Below are positions 27,184 through 36,746 of a DNA stretch of 53,047 bases, one piece after another; within the stretch, counting starts at the first letter, position 1, and every line of letters starts with the position of its first letter. Origin of the DNA: JADGQA01 sp964579855 (GTDB lineage: Bacteria; Bacteroidota; Ignavibacteria; UBA10030). The notes under the pieces were generated by a model that saw nothing but the letters and a program-made list of their open reading frames with translations, did not search any database and was not told the DNA's origin. The translations under genes were made by a program, and so were the position numbers. The stretch spans positions 1-53,047 of the forward strand of contig CAZOIM010000003.1 of the NCBI GenBank assembly GCA_964579855.1, in the 5' to 3' direction.

Positions 27184-29091
27184 ATGAAAACCATCCCGCA
27201 ATTTTTTGAGGAATCCGTCGAGAAGTACGGCAACAACGTGATGATGCTCGAAAAGAAAGCAGACCGCTACCAGTCTTCAACGTACAAAGATCTCCAAAAC
27301 CTCGTCCATCGGTTCGCCGCCGGATTGATCAGTATTGGCATAAAAAAGGGAGATCGTATTGGGCTGATCGCGGAAGGTAGAAACGACTGGGTGATTGCCG
27401 AACTTGGCATTCTCTACTCAGGAGCAATCAACGTTCCACTTTCGGTCAAGATTGAAGAGTTGCCTGAGCTCGAGTTCCGACTTGCTCACTCGGGATGCAG
27501 AATGGTCATCGTATCCGGCTCACAAGCATCGAAGGTTTGCGCCATCAAGAACAATCTGGCAGAGCTCGAGAAAATCATTCTGCTTGATCCACGGGAATCG
27601 AACAATGAGGACATTCTGGACTATAAGGATATCCTGGATTGTGGCGAACGCTATCTTGAATCTCATGCGTCGGAATTCGAGACTACCTGGAGGTCAATAC
27701 AAGGACACGATCCCGCAAACATCTGTTACACTTCAGGGACAACCGCCGATCCTAAAGGTATTGTTCTGAGCCACAACAACTATACATCGAATGTGCAGCA
27801 GGCGTGCGACCATCTGTTAATTCCATCCTCATACTGCTCGCTCTTGATTTTACCGTGGGATCACTCATTTGCGCACACGGCGGGAGTCTATCTGCTCATC
27901 AATCGCGGTGCGAGCATGGCATCGGTTCAGATTGGAAAGACGCCGATGGAAACGCTCCGGAATATTCCCGGTAATATCAGAGAGACCCAGCCATCGTTTC
28001 TGCTCAGTGTTCCATCGCTTGCAAAGAGTTTCAAGAAGAATATCGAAAAAGGGATCCGCGAAAAAGGAGAGAGGGTGGAAAAACTTTTTCAAAAAGCCCT
28101 TACGCTGGCGTACGAGTATAACGGCGACGGCTCGAATCGAGGCAAGGGTGCGAAGCTTTGGAAGAAGCCTTTGTATATGCTCTATGATGCTTTGATCTTC
28201 AGCAAGATCCGTAAGAACTTCGGGGGTCGTCTGGAGTTCTTTGTCGGAGGAGGTGCACTGCTCGACATCGAATTGCAGAGGTTCTTTTACGCCATTGGCA
28301 TTCCGATGTATCAGGGATATGGATTATCAGAAGCAGCGCCAATCATTTCCGCCAATACCCCTCTGAAACATAAAATGGGATCTTCCGGAGCTATCTTGCC
28401 GAGGCTCGAACTCAAGATTTGCGATGAACACGGATTAGAACTTCCGGTTGGACAGCAAGGGGAAATCGTCATCAAAGGTGAAAATGTCATGCTGGGGTAT
28501 TGGAAGAATGAGAAGGCCACGCGAGAAGTACTCCGTGATGGGTGGCTCTACACCGGCGATATCGGGTATCTCGACAGCGACGGTTTCCTGTTCGTCCTTG
28601 GCCGGGAAAAGAGCCTCCTCATTAGTCACGACGGCGAGAAATACAGTCCGGAAGGGATCGAGGAAATGGTTGTCGCACACTCTGCCTTCATCGACCAAAT
28701 GATGCTCTACAATAATCAGTCGGCGTACACTACCGCGCTTATTGTTCCCAATCGTGATACTATTCTCAGTTGGTTGTCCAGGAACAACTTATCCTGCCGC
28801 ACAGAGGAAGGCCAGGATGCGGTATTGAGAACAATTGAGAAAGAAATCAACGCGTTTAGGCCGGGAGGACAGTCAGGCGGATTGTTCCCGGATCGTTGGC
28901 TTCCGTCCGCTCTTGGGGTTCTCGGTGAAGGGTTCACGGAACAAAACCACTTCCTGAATAGCACAATGAAAATGGTGCGGGGAAAGATCGCGGAGTTCTA
29001 CAAGAATCGAATCGATTTTCTCTACACGGCAGAAGGGAAGGACGTCTGCAACCACCAGAACCGGACAATTATCAAAAGGATGGGAGAGTAG
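27184..29091 (+). CDS. long-chain fatty acid-CoA ligase (AMP-forming)
   Basis: 635 residues from ATG 27184; an open frame runs 25 codons further upstream without family sequence. ANL-superfamily signatures are present in order: the phosphate loop YTSGTTADPKGIVLSH, the A5-type YQGYGLSEAAPIIS, GDIGYLDSDGFLFVLGREK and the hinge and C-terminal part LLISHDGEKYSPEGIEE. It activates fatty acids as acyl-adenylates and then CoA thioesters. The FadD15/long-chain subgroup fits the length and the insert before the A5 motif. It is the sole gene on this strand before the convergent serC. Confidence 0.87.
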   Translation: MKTIPQFFEESVEKYGNNVMMLEKKADRYQSSTYKDLQNLVHRFAAGLISIGIKKGDRIGLIAEGRNDWVIAELGILYSGAINVPLSVKIEELPELEFRLAHSGCRMVIVSGSQASKVCAIKNNLAELEKIILLDPRESNNEDILDYKDILDCGERYLESHASEFETTWRSIQGHDPANICYTSGTTADPKGIVLSHNNYTSNVQQACDHLLIPSSYCSLLILPWDHSFAHTAGVYLLINRGASMASVQIGKTPMETLRNIPGNIRETQPSFLLSVPSLAKSFKKNIEKGIREKGERVEKLFQKALTLAYEYNGDGSNRGKGAKLWKKPLYMLYDALIFSKIRKNFGGRLEFFVGGGALLDIELQRFFYAIGIPMYQGYGLSEAAPIISANTPLKHKMGSSGAILPRLELKICDEHGLELPVGQQGEIVIKGENVMLGYWKNEKATREVLRDGWLYTGDIGYLDSDGFLFVLGREKSLLISHDGEKYSPEGIEEMVVAHSAFIDQMMLYNNQSAYTTALIVPNRDTILSWLSRNNLSCRTEEGQDAVLRTIEKEINAFRPGGQSGGLFPDRWLPSALGVLGEGFTEQNHFLNSTMKMVRGKIAEFYKNRIDFLYTAEGKDVCNHQNRTIIKRMGE

Positions 29092-29150
29092 TGGAAATGG
29101 CTGAATCTGCGTCGGCAAGCCTGGCGTAGAGAGACTTTCCACGGACAAAC

Positions 29151-29185
29151 AAAAATCCCCTTCGCCGCTTTCGCTACGAAGGGGG
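29151..29185 (-). terminator. rho-independent terminator of serC
   Basis: Read on the minus strand: an 8-bp stem CCCCTTCG/CGAAGGGG with a 12-base loop, immediately followed by ATTTTTG. It is 23 bases after the serC stop. On the plus strand there is no T-run, so it is not a good terminator for the ligase gene. Confidence 0.75.
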
Positions 29186-29207
29186 TTCTGATTGAGTCCA
29201 GAACTTG

Positions 29208-30293
29208 CTACTTGTTTGCTTTGTAAAACTCCTCCATGAATTTCACGAGAGCCTCTACCGATGCGATCGGGCAAGCATTGTAAACAGATGCTCGGCAACC
29301 ACCAACGGAACGATGTCCCTTTAAGCCGAGCATTTTTTTCGTCTTCGCCTCACCGAGAAATTTTTCTTCGATTTCTGGTGTCGGCATTGTCCACGTAATG
29401 TTCATCAGCGATCGATCTTCCTTATTGACGACGGCTCCTTTGTAGAACGTCGGATAGGCGTCGAAGACATCGTAGATGAGTTTCGCTTTCTTTTCATTAC
29501 GAGACTGGATCGCATCGAGTCCGCCCTCCTTCATGATCCATTTCAGCGTACGACCAACAACAAATATCGGCAGCACAGGAGGTGTGTTGTAAAGAGAGAC
29601 GCCGTCAACGTGGGTTTTGTATCTGAACATCGTGGGAATGTTCGTCTTCGCTTTGGCTTCCATCCACGCTTTCTTAATGACCACCATCGTGACTCCCGCG
29701 GGCCCAAGGTTCTTCTGAGCACCAGCGTAGATAAGGCTAAATTTGCTGAAATCCCGCCTGATCCCGAGCATGTCAGATGACATATCTGCAATGAAAGGAA
29801 CACTTCCCACATCCGGAATTTTCTTCCATTCCGTCCCAAAGATGGTATTGTTCGTCGTGATATGGACGTAATCGGCATCCGGTGAGAATTTCAATTCTTT
29901 CGGCAACTGGTTGAAATTTGTTGACTTCGATGACCCTGCTTCAACAACCTCGCCGAGCATCCTGGCTTCTTTGATTGCTTTGGAGGCCCATTCACCAGTA
30001 TTGATGTAGTCTGCTTTTTTGTGGAGGAAATTCATCGGCACCATCGCAAACTGCATGCTTGCGCCTCCGCCGACAAATATGACATAGTAATCCTGGGCGG
30101 ACAGACCCATGATTGTGAGAGCATCCTGCTGTGCTTCCTGAATAACCTTCTCAAATGCCTTATCACGATGGCTTATTTCCATAATTGAAACGCCTAGGTT
30201 GGCAAAGTCCATTACGGCGTCCCTGGTTTCTTCAAGAACTGCCTGCGGTAAGATTGCCGGACCTGCAAAGAAATTATGTGATCGATTTGACAT
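29208..30293 (-). CDS. serC: phosphoserine aminotransferase
   Basis: 361 residues, the family size. From the ATG at 30293 with GGGAGG eight bases upstream it reads MSNRSHNFFAGPAILPQAVLE, the standard SerC opening; the open frame continues to 30422 without family sequence. The PLP lysine is in LIYAGAQKNLGPAGVTMVV, and HITTNNTIFGTEW and RSLMNITWTM are typical. It converts 3-phosphohydroxypyruvate to phosphoserine, using the product of the divergent serA. Confidence 0.95.
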   Translation of the reverse strand: MSNRSHNFFAGPAILPQAVLEETRDAVMDFANLGVSIMEISHRDKAFEKVIQEAQQDALTIMGLSAQDYYVIFVGGGASMQFAMVPMNFLHKKADYINTGEWASKAIKEARMLGEVVEAGSSKSTNFNQLPKELKFSPDADYVHITTNNTIFGTEWKKIPDVGSVPFIADMSSDMLGIRRDFSKFSLIYAGAQKNLGPAGVTMVVIKKAWMEAKAKTNIPTMFRYKTHVDGVSLYNTPPVLPIFVVGRTLKWIMKEGGLDAIQSRNEKKAKLIYDVFDAYPTFYKGAVVNKEDRSLMNITWTMPTPEIEEKFLGEAKTKKMLGLKGHRSVGGCRASVYNACPIASVEALVKFMEEFYKANK

Positions 30294-30621
30294 AGAAGTT
30301 ACCTCCCAAATGGCCGTAAGAAATTTGATGGTATTTGCATTTATGACGAATTCCAGATTGAACAAACCCATTCCAACATACAGATAATTGCAAACTAATT
30401 CAGCACAATTCGGGAAAGCCATTCGAGCGTCTTTGTTTTCAAAATCGAATTTGGGAAAGTCGTTTGCTCGTTCACGAAAATTTCGCTATTTTTTCATCGA
30501 TGGGATTCTCTTGCTCACTGCCGCCCATTCGAACACGGAGAAATCACGCGATGTCCTCCACAGTGTTTCGTCCAAACCTCTCGAATTTCTGAGACCAGAA
30601 AACTAATTCACGAGGACCCTT
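30294..30621. promoter_or_regulatory. divergent serC/serA intergenic region
   Basis: 328 bases without a gene, expected to carry both promoters. A ribosome site for serC (GGGAGG) is at the left end. No classical -35/-10 pair or operator palindrome stands out. Confidence 0.4.
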
Positions 30622-31545
30622 ATGAAGATTCTAATCACGGATGGTATATCTCCTGATGGAGCAAGACTCCTCACGGAATCCGGACACGAAGTGTGCGAAC
30701 AGAAATTGACCCCGGAGGAGCTTGTATCCAAGATCTCAGCGTACGACTGCATTATTGTCCGTTCGGCGACAAAAGTGACGAAAGAGGTTATCGAGGCGGG
30801 CAAAAATCTGAAAATCATAGCGCGCGGAGGAGTCGGAGTCGACAACATTGATGTGAAGTACGCAGAAAGCAAGAACATCAAAGTGATCAATACTCCCGGC
30901 GCTTCAGCGATCTCGGTGGCGGAGCTTGCCATCGCCCACATGTTGGCACTCAGCCGTTTCCTGCACGTCAGCACGATGGAAATGCGCCAGGGGAAATGGC
31001 CCAAGAAGGAATATTCCCACGGGATCGAGCTCTACGGCAAGTATCTCGGTATCATCGGATTGGGGAACATTGGCAAAGAGGTTGCGCGCAGAGCTCTTGG
31101 CTTGGGCATGCACGTGCTGGCCTACGACCCGCCATTTACGCCGATGGATTTTATGGTTGAGATTACGACGAAGGACAAAGTGATTGCCAAGTCCGATTTT
31201 ATAACGCTTCACGTTCCCCTGGATAAAGCCGGACCGACGATCGGTAAAAAGGAACTTGATCAGATGAAGAAAGGTGTCATCCTCGTCAATTGTTCTCGTG
31301 GCGGTGTCGTCGATGAACAAGCTTTGCTTGAAGCGTTGAAGAGTGGTAAGGTCGGCGGCGCTGCACTGGACGTCTTTGTCAATGAACCGCCTACGGAAGC
31401 GCAAAAGGAATTGCTTAACCATCCCCGCGTAAGTGTATCACCGCATATCGGAGGATCTACAATAGAAGCACAGGAGAGAGTAGGGGTCGAAATAGCGTTG
31501 AAAGTCAACAAGTTCTTTAATCCAGAACACGCGAAAGGGGTTTGA
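30622..31545 (+). CDS. serA: D-3-phosphoglycerate dehydrogenase (short, no ACT domain)
   Basis: 307 residues. NAD-binding GLGNIGKEVARRALGLGMHV lies between the two halves of the substrate domain. Catalytic elements are the Arg in VNCSRGGVVDE, the Glu in VFVNEPPTE and the His in SPHIGGSTIEA. The protein ends shortly after, so it lacks the ASB/ACT regulatory regions of long SerA and is unlikely to be serine-inhibited through ACT. First step of serine synthesis, with serC next door. Confidence 0.93.
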   Translation: MKILITDGISPDGARLLTESGHEVCEQKLTPEELVSKISAYDCIIVRSATKVTKEVIEAGKNLKIIARGGVGVDNIDVKYAESKNIKVINTPGASAISVAELAIAHMLALSRFLHVSTMEMRQGKWPKKEYSHGIELYGKYLGIIGLGNIGKEVARRALGLGMHVLAYDPPFTPMDFMVEITTKDKVIAKSDFITLHVPLDKAGPTIGKKELDQMKKGVILVNCSRGGVVDEQALLEALKSGKVGGAALDVFVNEPPTEAQKELLNHPRVSVSPHIGGSTIEAQERVGVEIALKVNKFFNPEHAKGV

Positions 31546-31554
31546 CCCAAAAGG

Positions 31555-32796
31555 ATGGCGACGATTAAACCTTTTCGGGCATTTCGCCCAAAACCAGAAC
31601 TCGCAGGAGAAGTAGCTTCAAAACCGTACGATGTTCTTACATCCGATGAAGCACGCGTGGAAGCGAAAGGACATCCGTATTCCTTTCTCCACGTGGGTAA
31701 ACCGGAAATCGATCTCGATCCAACAATCGATTTGTATGATAAACGCGTTTACGCGAAGGCAAAAGAAAACCTTCAACACCTGATCGGCAAAGGAATCATC
31801 GTGCAGGATCACGATCCATCATTGTACTTGTATGCCCAGACGATGGATGGTCACACGCAATATGGTCTTGTAGGATGTGCGTCCATCGAAGAGTACACCA
31901 ACGATACCATCAAGAAGCACGAATTCACAAGGCCCGACAAAGAAGAAGACCGATGCAATCATATCCGAGTGACCAATGCCCATACCGGACCAGTCTTCTT
32001 AACGTATCGTGACAATCGGGAAATTGACTCCATCGTGGAGAAGGTCAGGAGCAGTTCTCCAGCAAACGACCACGTTGCTGCCGACGGTATTCGTCATCAG
32101 TCGTGGGTAATTAGCGACAGTCGAACGATTGCGACGCTTCAGTCGCTTTTCGGTACAATCCCCAAACTCTATGTAGCAGATGGCCACCATCGCACAGCTG
32201 CAGCCGCCACGGTAGGTCGGGAAAGAAAAGCCCACAACCCGAAGCATAAAGGAGATGAGGAATACAATTTCTTTCTGGCCGTCTATTTTCCGGCAAGTCA
32301 GTTGAACATTCTCGACTATAACCGACTTGTCAAAGACTTGAATGGGCTGGCGGAAGGTGAATTTCGGAAAAGGATCGAGCAGAGTTTTACGCTGAGGGAA
32401 AGTTCGTCACAGGTTCGACCCAAGGACAAGGGAGATTTCGGGATGTTCCTGGATAAGAAGTGGTACGTCCTAAAAGCACACGATAATCTTTTGGAAAGTC
32501 CCGATCCCGTGAAGCGCCTTGATGTTTCAATCCTTCAGAACTTTATTTTGGATCCCCTCCTTGGTATCAAGGATCCAAGAACGGACAAAAGGATTGATTT
32601 CGTCGGTGGAATCCGGGGGCTCGGTGAACTGGAACGGCGAGTGAACTCCGGCGAGATGAAGGCAGCGTTCAGTATGCATCCGACTTCGGTGAACGAGCTT
32701 ATGACCATCGCGGACGCGGGCAACGTGATGCCTCCCAAATCAACCTGGTTTGAACCAAAACTGCGGGATGGTCTGTTTACGCACTTCCTTGACTGA
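31555..32796 (+). CDS. DUF1015 family protein
   Basis: 413 residues, full length for the family. Diagnostic segments are MATIKPFRAFRPKPELAGEV, SKPYDVLTSDEARVEA, SFLHVGKPEIDLD, KLYVADGHHRTAAA and FNFFLAVYFPASQL-type sequence (NFFLAVYFPASQLNILDYNR). The DGHHR motif is likely in the active site. It begins nine bases after serA, and family members often accompany serA and serC, so a role in serine or phosphoserine metabolism is plausible. No serB is present in the window. Confidence 0.9.
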   Translation: MATIKPFRAFRPKPELAGEVASKPYDVLTSDEARVEAKGHPYSFLHVGKPEIDLDPTIDLYDKRVYAKAKENLQHLIGKGIIVQDHDPSLYLYAQTMDGHTQYGLVGCASIEEYTNDTIKKHEFTRPDKEEDRCNHIRVTNAHTGPVFLTYRDNREIDSIVEKVRSSSPANDHVAADGIRHQSWVISDSRTIATLQSLFGTIPKLYVADGHHRTAAAATVGRERKAHNPKHKGDEEYNFFLAVYFPASQLNILDYNRLVKDLNGLAEGEFRKRIEQSFTLRESSSQVRPKDKGDFGMFLDKKWYVLKAHDNLLESPDPVKRLDVSILQNFILDPLLGIKDPRTDKRIDFVGGIRGLGELERRVNSGEMKAAFSMHPTSVNELMTIADAGNVMPPKSTWFEPKLRDGLFTHFLD

Positions 32797-32818
32797 CGGA
32801 CCTGAATAGGGATGAGCG

Positions 32819-32857
32819 AACGCCGCTGGAGATGACCTCCGCGGCGTTTCTGTTTCA
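32819..32857 (+). terminator. terminator of the serA-DUF1015 operon
   Basis: 8-bp stem AACGCCGC/GCGGCGTT extended by GGAG/CTCC across one bulge, with a T-rich tail TTTCTGTTT, 23 bases after the stop codon. Confidence 0.65.
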
Positions 32858-33261
32858 ACTAGAAGATGCCAATCTTCTTTTTTGGATTTGGATCATGTTC
32901 ATACGGGCATATCGGACGAGTCCACATTCCTGCTCACTCCAAAAATTCAAAAGTTGACCCTCGAACCGACCGCCATTCTGCAATGCTCAGAGCCGTTTTG
33001 CGAATGTCCAAATGACATGCTCTTGACCGGAAGCATTCGAGCAATCAATCCCTGCGCGGGAAGAGATCGATGGAATGTGCTGTCGATTGATGAACCATGA
33101 TCAGACAAGCGTCCGAAGCTGATCGATTGTCATCGATGTGCGGAGAACGCCAAATTTGACCACAAGTCCCGACATTATTGTGTGTCCACGCAACCCCTTG
33201 GAAGCACTATTATCGTTCATTCATTGAAGTTCTGCGTTGATTGTCTTATATTTTTTCACGC
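32858..33261 (+). promoter_or_regulatory. leader region of the Pel-like operon
   Basis: About 400 bases without a credible gene; the likely site of the promoter for the 16-kb operon that follows. I looked for and did not see the GGCAAA/CGCAAAGCC pattern of c-di-GMP GEMM riboswitches. A 72-codon frame at 32882-33100 has no family features. Confidence 0.4.
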
Positions 33262-34176
33262 ATGCTCGTCCGTCACTGTCTTTCAATTAAAAGTAAGCAG
33301 GCCAAATTGCTTCATGAGGCAACACACCGATTCGGCACAAGTCGTATCCCTTTCCTTCTCTTTCTATTTACAGGTGGTTTTGTTTGTAAGACAGTCTCAT
33401 CGAATGGGACGGTCCCTCCACGTACCGCCATACGGTCAGTGAACAATCTCGCCGTTCAATTCTCGGGAACGTATGACACAAATATTTTTCGTCGCTACGA
33501 CATTGTATTTATCGATCCAGACGTTTCCCGGGATGCAGACGTAGACACACTTCTCAACCATCGGGTCCTCCCAATTGCATACGTGAATATTGGCGAAGCA
33601 GAAGCATACCGATGGTACTACTCCGACATTAAACCAGCATGGCTGTTTGGCGAAAATCCGAACTGGCCCAAGCACTACTATATAAACGTTAACAATGTTG
33701 AATGGCAACAACTCATCCTTGAAAAAATCCTTCCAAGAATATTCAGGAAAAACTTTTCCGGTGTGTTCCTGGATATGGTGGATATTGCCAGTCCGGATCT
33801 CCATCCTTCGACCCGCGAGGGAGTGATTGCGCTTATTGGAAAAATACGACGGGCATATCCGGAGAAGGTGATTATCATGAACGATGGGACGTTTCTTGTC
33901 GATCAGGTGAGCAGTTCTATCGATGGTCTTTGCGTGGAGAGTGTGTTCGCAACGTATGATTTCAAGTCGAAGACTTATTACATAAGGAACAAAAGCGAGG
34001 CTGAAGAGCGATGCAAGGAACTTTCAGGTATTATAAAGCAGTTTGGCACAAAAATTTTCCTTATTGACTACGCCTCCCCTGATGCCGTAACGACGAAAGC
34101 TTCCGTCATGACACAAGCACGCCAGTATGGATTTGTTCCGTTCGTCAGTACGATCAACCTGGATTCGATCCAATAA
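33262..34176 (+). CDS. GH114-type (TM1410-like) endo-alpha-1,4-polygalactosaminidase, PelA hydrolase-like
   Basis: 304 residues from ATG 33262 (TTG 33241 is possible). A basic N-terminus and a hydrophobic helix (FLLFLFTGGFVC) suggest export. The single TIM-barrel domain has PIAYVNIGEAEAYRWYY, GVFLDMVDIASPD and DGLCVESVFATYD. Asp171 and Glu226 match in position and spacing the catalytic pair of GH114/PelA hydrolases. In Pseudomonas this domain is the N-terminal part of PelA and trims galactosamine-rich Pel. Here it is a free-standing protein that opens the operon; the next gene starts 12 bases after its stop. Confidence 0.82.
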   Translation: MLVRHCLSIKSKQAKLLHEATHRFGTSRIPFLLFLFTGGFVCKTVSSNGTVPPRTAIRSVNNLAVQFSGTYDTNIFRRYDIVFIDPDVSRDADVDTLLNHRVLPIAYVNIGEAEAYRWYYSDIKPAWLFGENPNWPKHYYINVNNVEWQQLILEKILPRIFRKNFSGVFLDMVDIASPDLHPSTREGVIALIGKIRRAYPEKVIIMNDGTFLVDQVSSSIDGLCVESVFATYDFKSKTYYIRNKSEAEERCKELSGIIKQFGTKIFLIDYASPDAVTTKASVMTQARQYGFVPFVSTINLDSIQ

Positions 34177-34188
34177 GCGGATCGCCTA

Positions 34189-34605
34189 ATGAATCCGACA
34201 TATTCAGGGGACAAAAGAAAATCGTTCTTATGTACTCCTTCAACAATCAAGAATGTACGACACTGGATTGCGGGTGTACTGTTGGACCACGGCGCTCCAA
34301 CCCCATTTGTGAATGATTTAGTTCTCGCTGCGAGTGAGGCAGTGACCAACTCCGTCACCCATAGCTATGAGCCTACCCTGGAGGGAGTTGTCGACGTTCA
34401 GGTGCTTTTTTGGGGAAAAGAGGTGCAGCTTGTTGTCCGTGACTATGGAGCAAGTTTTGCATTTAAGGAATTCACGGCGCCAGACCTTACCATTCCTCAC
34501 GAAGGGGGCTACGGCCTCTTCCTGATTCGGGCACTCGTAAATTCAGTAACGGTTGTCTCGCTTGATCGTGGAACTGAGGTTCGTATGGTCAAGAAGCTAC
34601 CTTAA
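34189..34605 (+). CDS. RsbW-like anti-sigma/serine-protein kinase (HATPase)
   Basis: 138 residues. GHKL ATPase boxes are intact: N box LAASEAVTNSVTHSY, G1 VVRDYGASF and G2 EGGYGLFLIRAL. Such kinases phosphorylate a STAS-domain partner and release or hold a target protein. The cognate STAS protein (45514) and PP2C phosphatase (41962) are in the same operon, but no sigma factor is. It overlaps or abuts the PelF gene that follows, with 10 bases between, so the kinase is built into the polysaccharide operon. Confidence 0.88.
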   Translation: MNPTYSGDKRKSFLCTPSTIKNVRHWIAGVLLDHGAPTPFVNDLVLAASEAVTNSVTHSYEPTLEGVVDVQVLFWGKEVQLVVRDYGASFAFKEFTAPDLTIPHEGGYGLFLIRALVNSVTVVSLDRGTEVRMVKKLP

Positions 34606-34615
34606 ACGATTGACT

Positions 34616-35827
34616 ATGGCGGATATCTGTCTCATACTGGAAGGAACGTATCCCTACAGAACAGGTGGCGTTGCCACCTGGACCGACAATCTCGTTCGTG
34701 GCCTTCCGGAATTTACTTTCTCCGTCGCCCACCTGTACTACGGACAAGAGCCCGCGCAGACAAAATTTCTCTTCCCTCAAAACCTGGTTTCCGTTCAATG
34801 CATTTCGCTTAACGATTCACGAACCTCAGTCACGATGCAGAGCCTTGTCGACATGCTGCCCGAGGCAAGGCTGGTTCACTCTCTTTCGACAGGTATTGCG
34901 GGAATGTTGGGGACAGAATCGAAACTCCGAAAGAAATTGCCGTTTGTCCTCACAGAGCACGGCATCTACTGGCATGAAGTTGAGCTAGGCGTCGATGAGC
35001 TCGAATGCGGCTTTAAGATTGTGAAAACAGAGCACGGTGAACTCCTTCTTGGAAAAACGTGGGCCGATTGGAACAGTTCGTTTCGCGATCTTGCCCGACG
35101 CGCCTATGGATCGGCCGATGTTGTCACGACAGTCTGTTCCTTTAACCAATCGCTCCAACAATCCCTCGGGGCTCCAGCATCGAAGTCATTCATCATACCG
35201 AACGGCGCGTCGATTCCCAGCAATCATAACGGCCGGTCACGGTTGCACGAATCGAAAACATATCCACGCATTGCATTAGTCGCCCGCGTATCACGGATCA
35301 AAGATGTCAAGACGTTTCTACGAGCGTGTTCCATTGTACAACAAGATCTTCCGAACGCCGAGTTCATAATAGTCGGCCCCACAGATCACGACGAGCGGTA
35401 TGCTGACGAATGCAAGGAACTGGCGGATGAATTGCTTCTTCGCAGAGTTATGTTCACTGGTGAGGCAACTGTCGAGCAATTCTATCCATCAATTGATATC
35501 GCGGTTTTGACCAGCGTGAGCGAAGCCCAGCCTCTCGTAATTCTCGAAGCCTTTGCACACGCGATTCCTGTTGTAACAACCGATGTCGGTGGACTGCCCG
35601 AGCTTGTGATGGGAAACGGACCATCGAAGTTGCCGGCCGGCATTTTGTGTCCTGTCGCAGATCCTAAAAGCATTGCGGAGGGAATTGTGCGTCTTTGCAG
35701 CGATGGCGCGCTCTATCGCAAGTGTGCTCAAACTGCCCTTGCACGTGTTACGTCCGACTATTCCGCTGAGGCGGTCATTCGTAGTTATCGGACAATCTAT
35801 CAGAAACTCCTAGGAAACGGGGACTAA
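34616..35827 (+). CDS. pelF: PelF-type GT4 glycosyltransferase, short paralogue
   Basis: 403 residues from ATG 34616; the open frame reaches 34553 inside the kinase gene. The N-terminus MADICLILEGTYPYRTGGVA is the PelF/DUF3492 hallmark. The C-terminal half is GT-B family 4: VARVSRIKDVKTFLRA, IIVGPTDHDERYADE and the EX7E motif in SVSEAQPLVILEAFAHA with DVGGLPEL. It is about 110 residues shorter than canonical PelF because the DUF3492 region is reduced. With a full-length PelF two genes on, the pathway may use two transferases or a heteromer. Confidence 0.85.
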   Translation: MADICLILEGTYPYRTGGVATWTDNLVRGLPEFTFSVAHLYYGQEPAQTKFLFPQNLVSVQCISLNDSRTSVTMQSLVDMLPEARLVHSLSTGIAGMLGTESKLRKKLPFVLTEHGIYWHEVELGVDELECGFKIVKTEHGELLLGKTWADWNSSFRDLARRAYGSADVVTTVCSFNQSLQQSLGAPASKSFIIPNGASIPSNHNGRSRLHESKTYPRIALVARVSRIKDVKTFLRACSIVQQDLPNAEFIIVGPTDHDERYADECKELADELLLRRVMFTGEATVEQFYPSIDIAVLTSVSEAQPLVILEAFAHAIPVVTTDVGGLPELVMGNGPSKLPAGILCPVADPKSIAEGIVRLCSDGALYRKCAQTALARVTSDYSAEAVIRSYRTIYQKLLGNGD

Positions 35828-35831
35828 ACAA

Positions 35832-36746
35832 ATGAAAATTCTGGTCACAGGTGGTGCCGGATTCATCGGTAGCAATATCGTCGAACACTTCCAAAGGACG
35901 GACGAAGTGATAGTTCTTGACAGTCTTCGATCGGGGTTCGAGCGAAATCTGCAGGGATTTACGGTACAGCTGGTGAAGGGAAGCATTACAGATAAGTCGA
36001 TTGTCGAAGAGACGGCGAGAGGGGTGGATTACATTTTCCATCTTGCGGCACTCGTCAGCGTCCCTGAGTCCGTGGAAAAACCGCACGAAACTGTCGAAAT
36101 CAACGTGCTCGGCACGCTTAATGTCCTCGATGCGGCACGAAAACAAAAGGTCAAGAAGGTTGTCATTTCGTCTTCGGCTGCTGTTTACGGAGATAACCCC
36201 ACCGTCCCGAAAATTGAGTCGATGCTGCCGGAACCAAAAAGCCCCTATGCCATCACAAAGCTCGATGCGGAGTACTATTCGAAAATGTATTCCTCCGAAT
36301 TTATGCTGCCGGTCGTGTGTCTGCGGTATTTCAATGTGTTTGGCCCAAGACAGAACCCAAAGTCGCAGTATGCCGCGGCCGTCCCGATATTCATTGACCA
36401 CGCGCTCAGGAACCAGGACATTACCATATATGGTGATGGCGAGCAAACAAGGGATTTTGTGTATGTGAAGGATGTTGTTTCCGCAAATGTCCTCGCGGCA
36501 AAATCGGCTCCGCCTGGTGTTTACAACATTGCGTGCGGAGGCAAGATCACAGTAAACGATCTAGCGAAGAACATCATCGCGTTGACAAATTCCTCATCAA
36601 CAATTCTCTACGCTGCTGAGCGGGCAGGTGACGTCAAACACTCGCAGGCGGATATCCATCGGTCGAGAACGTTTGGGTTTCATCCACAGTATTCCCTGGA
36701 GGAAGGTCTGAAACCTACGGTTGCATATTTAGCCAACAAACAGTGA
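35832..36746 (+). CDS. NAD-dependent UDP-sugar epimerase (extended SDR, UDP-GlcNAc/UDP-Glc 4-epimerase-like)
   Basis: 304 residues. Glycine-rich VTGGAGFIGSNIVEH binds NAD. The catalytic triad is seen in VISSSAAVYGD and SPYAITKLDAEYY (Tyr-x3-Lys). ITIYGDGEQTRDFVYVKDV and the PGVYNIACG segment are typical of 4-epimerases. It probably supplies UDP-GalNAc or a related sugar for the polymer, as PelX does for Pel in some species (inference). It begins four bases after pelF and its TGA overlaps the next GTG start (GTGA). Confidence 0.88.
   Translation: MKILVTGGAGFIGSNIVEHFQRTDEVIVLDSLRSGFERNLQGFTVQLVKGSITDKSIVEETARGVDYIFHLAALVSVPESVEKPHETVEINVLGTLNVLDAARKQKVKKVVISSSAAVYGDNPTVPKIESMLPEPKSPYAITKLDAEYYSKMYSSEFMLPVVCLRYFNVFGPRQNPKSQYAAAVPIFIDHALRNQDITIYGDGEQTRDFVYVKDVVSANVLAAKSAPPGVYNIACGGKITVNDLAKNIIALTNSSSTILYAAERAGDVKHSQADIHRSRTFGFHPQYSLEEGLKPTVAYLANKQ

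Noticed and set aside
32882..33100. 72-codon frame before the Pel-like operon
   Set aside because: No domain, no ribosome site, composition unlike neighbours.
32858..33261. c-di-GMP (GEMM) riboswitch before the Pel-like operon
   Set aside because: The conserved GEMM core pattern was looked for by eye and not found.
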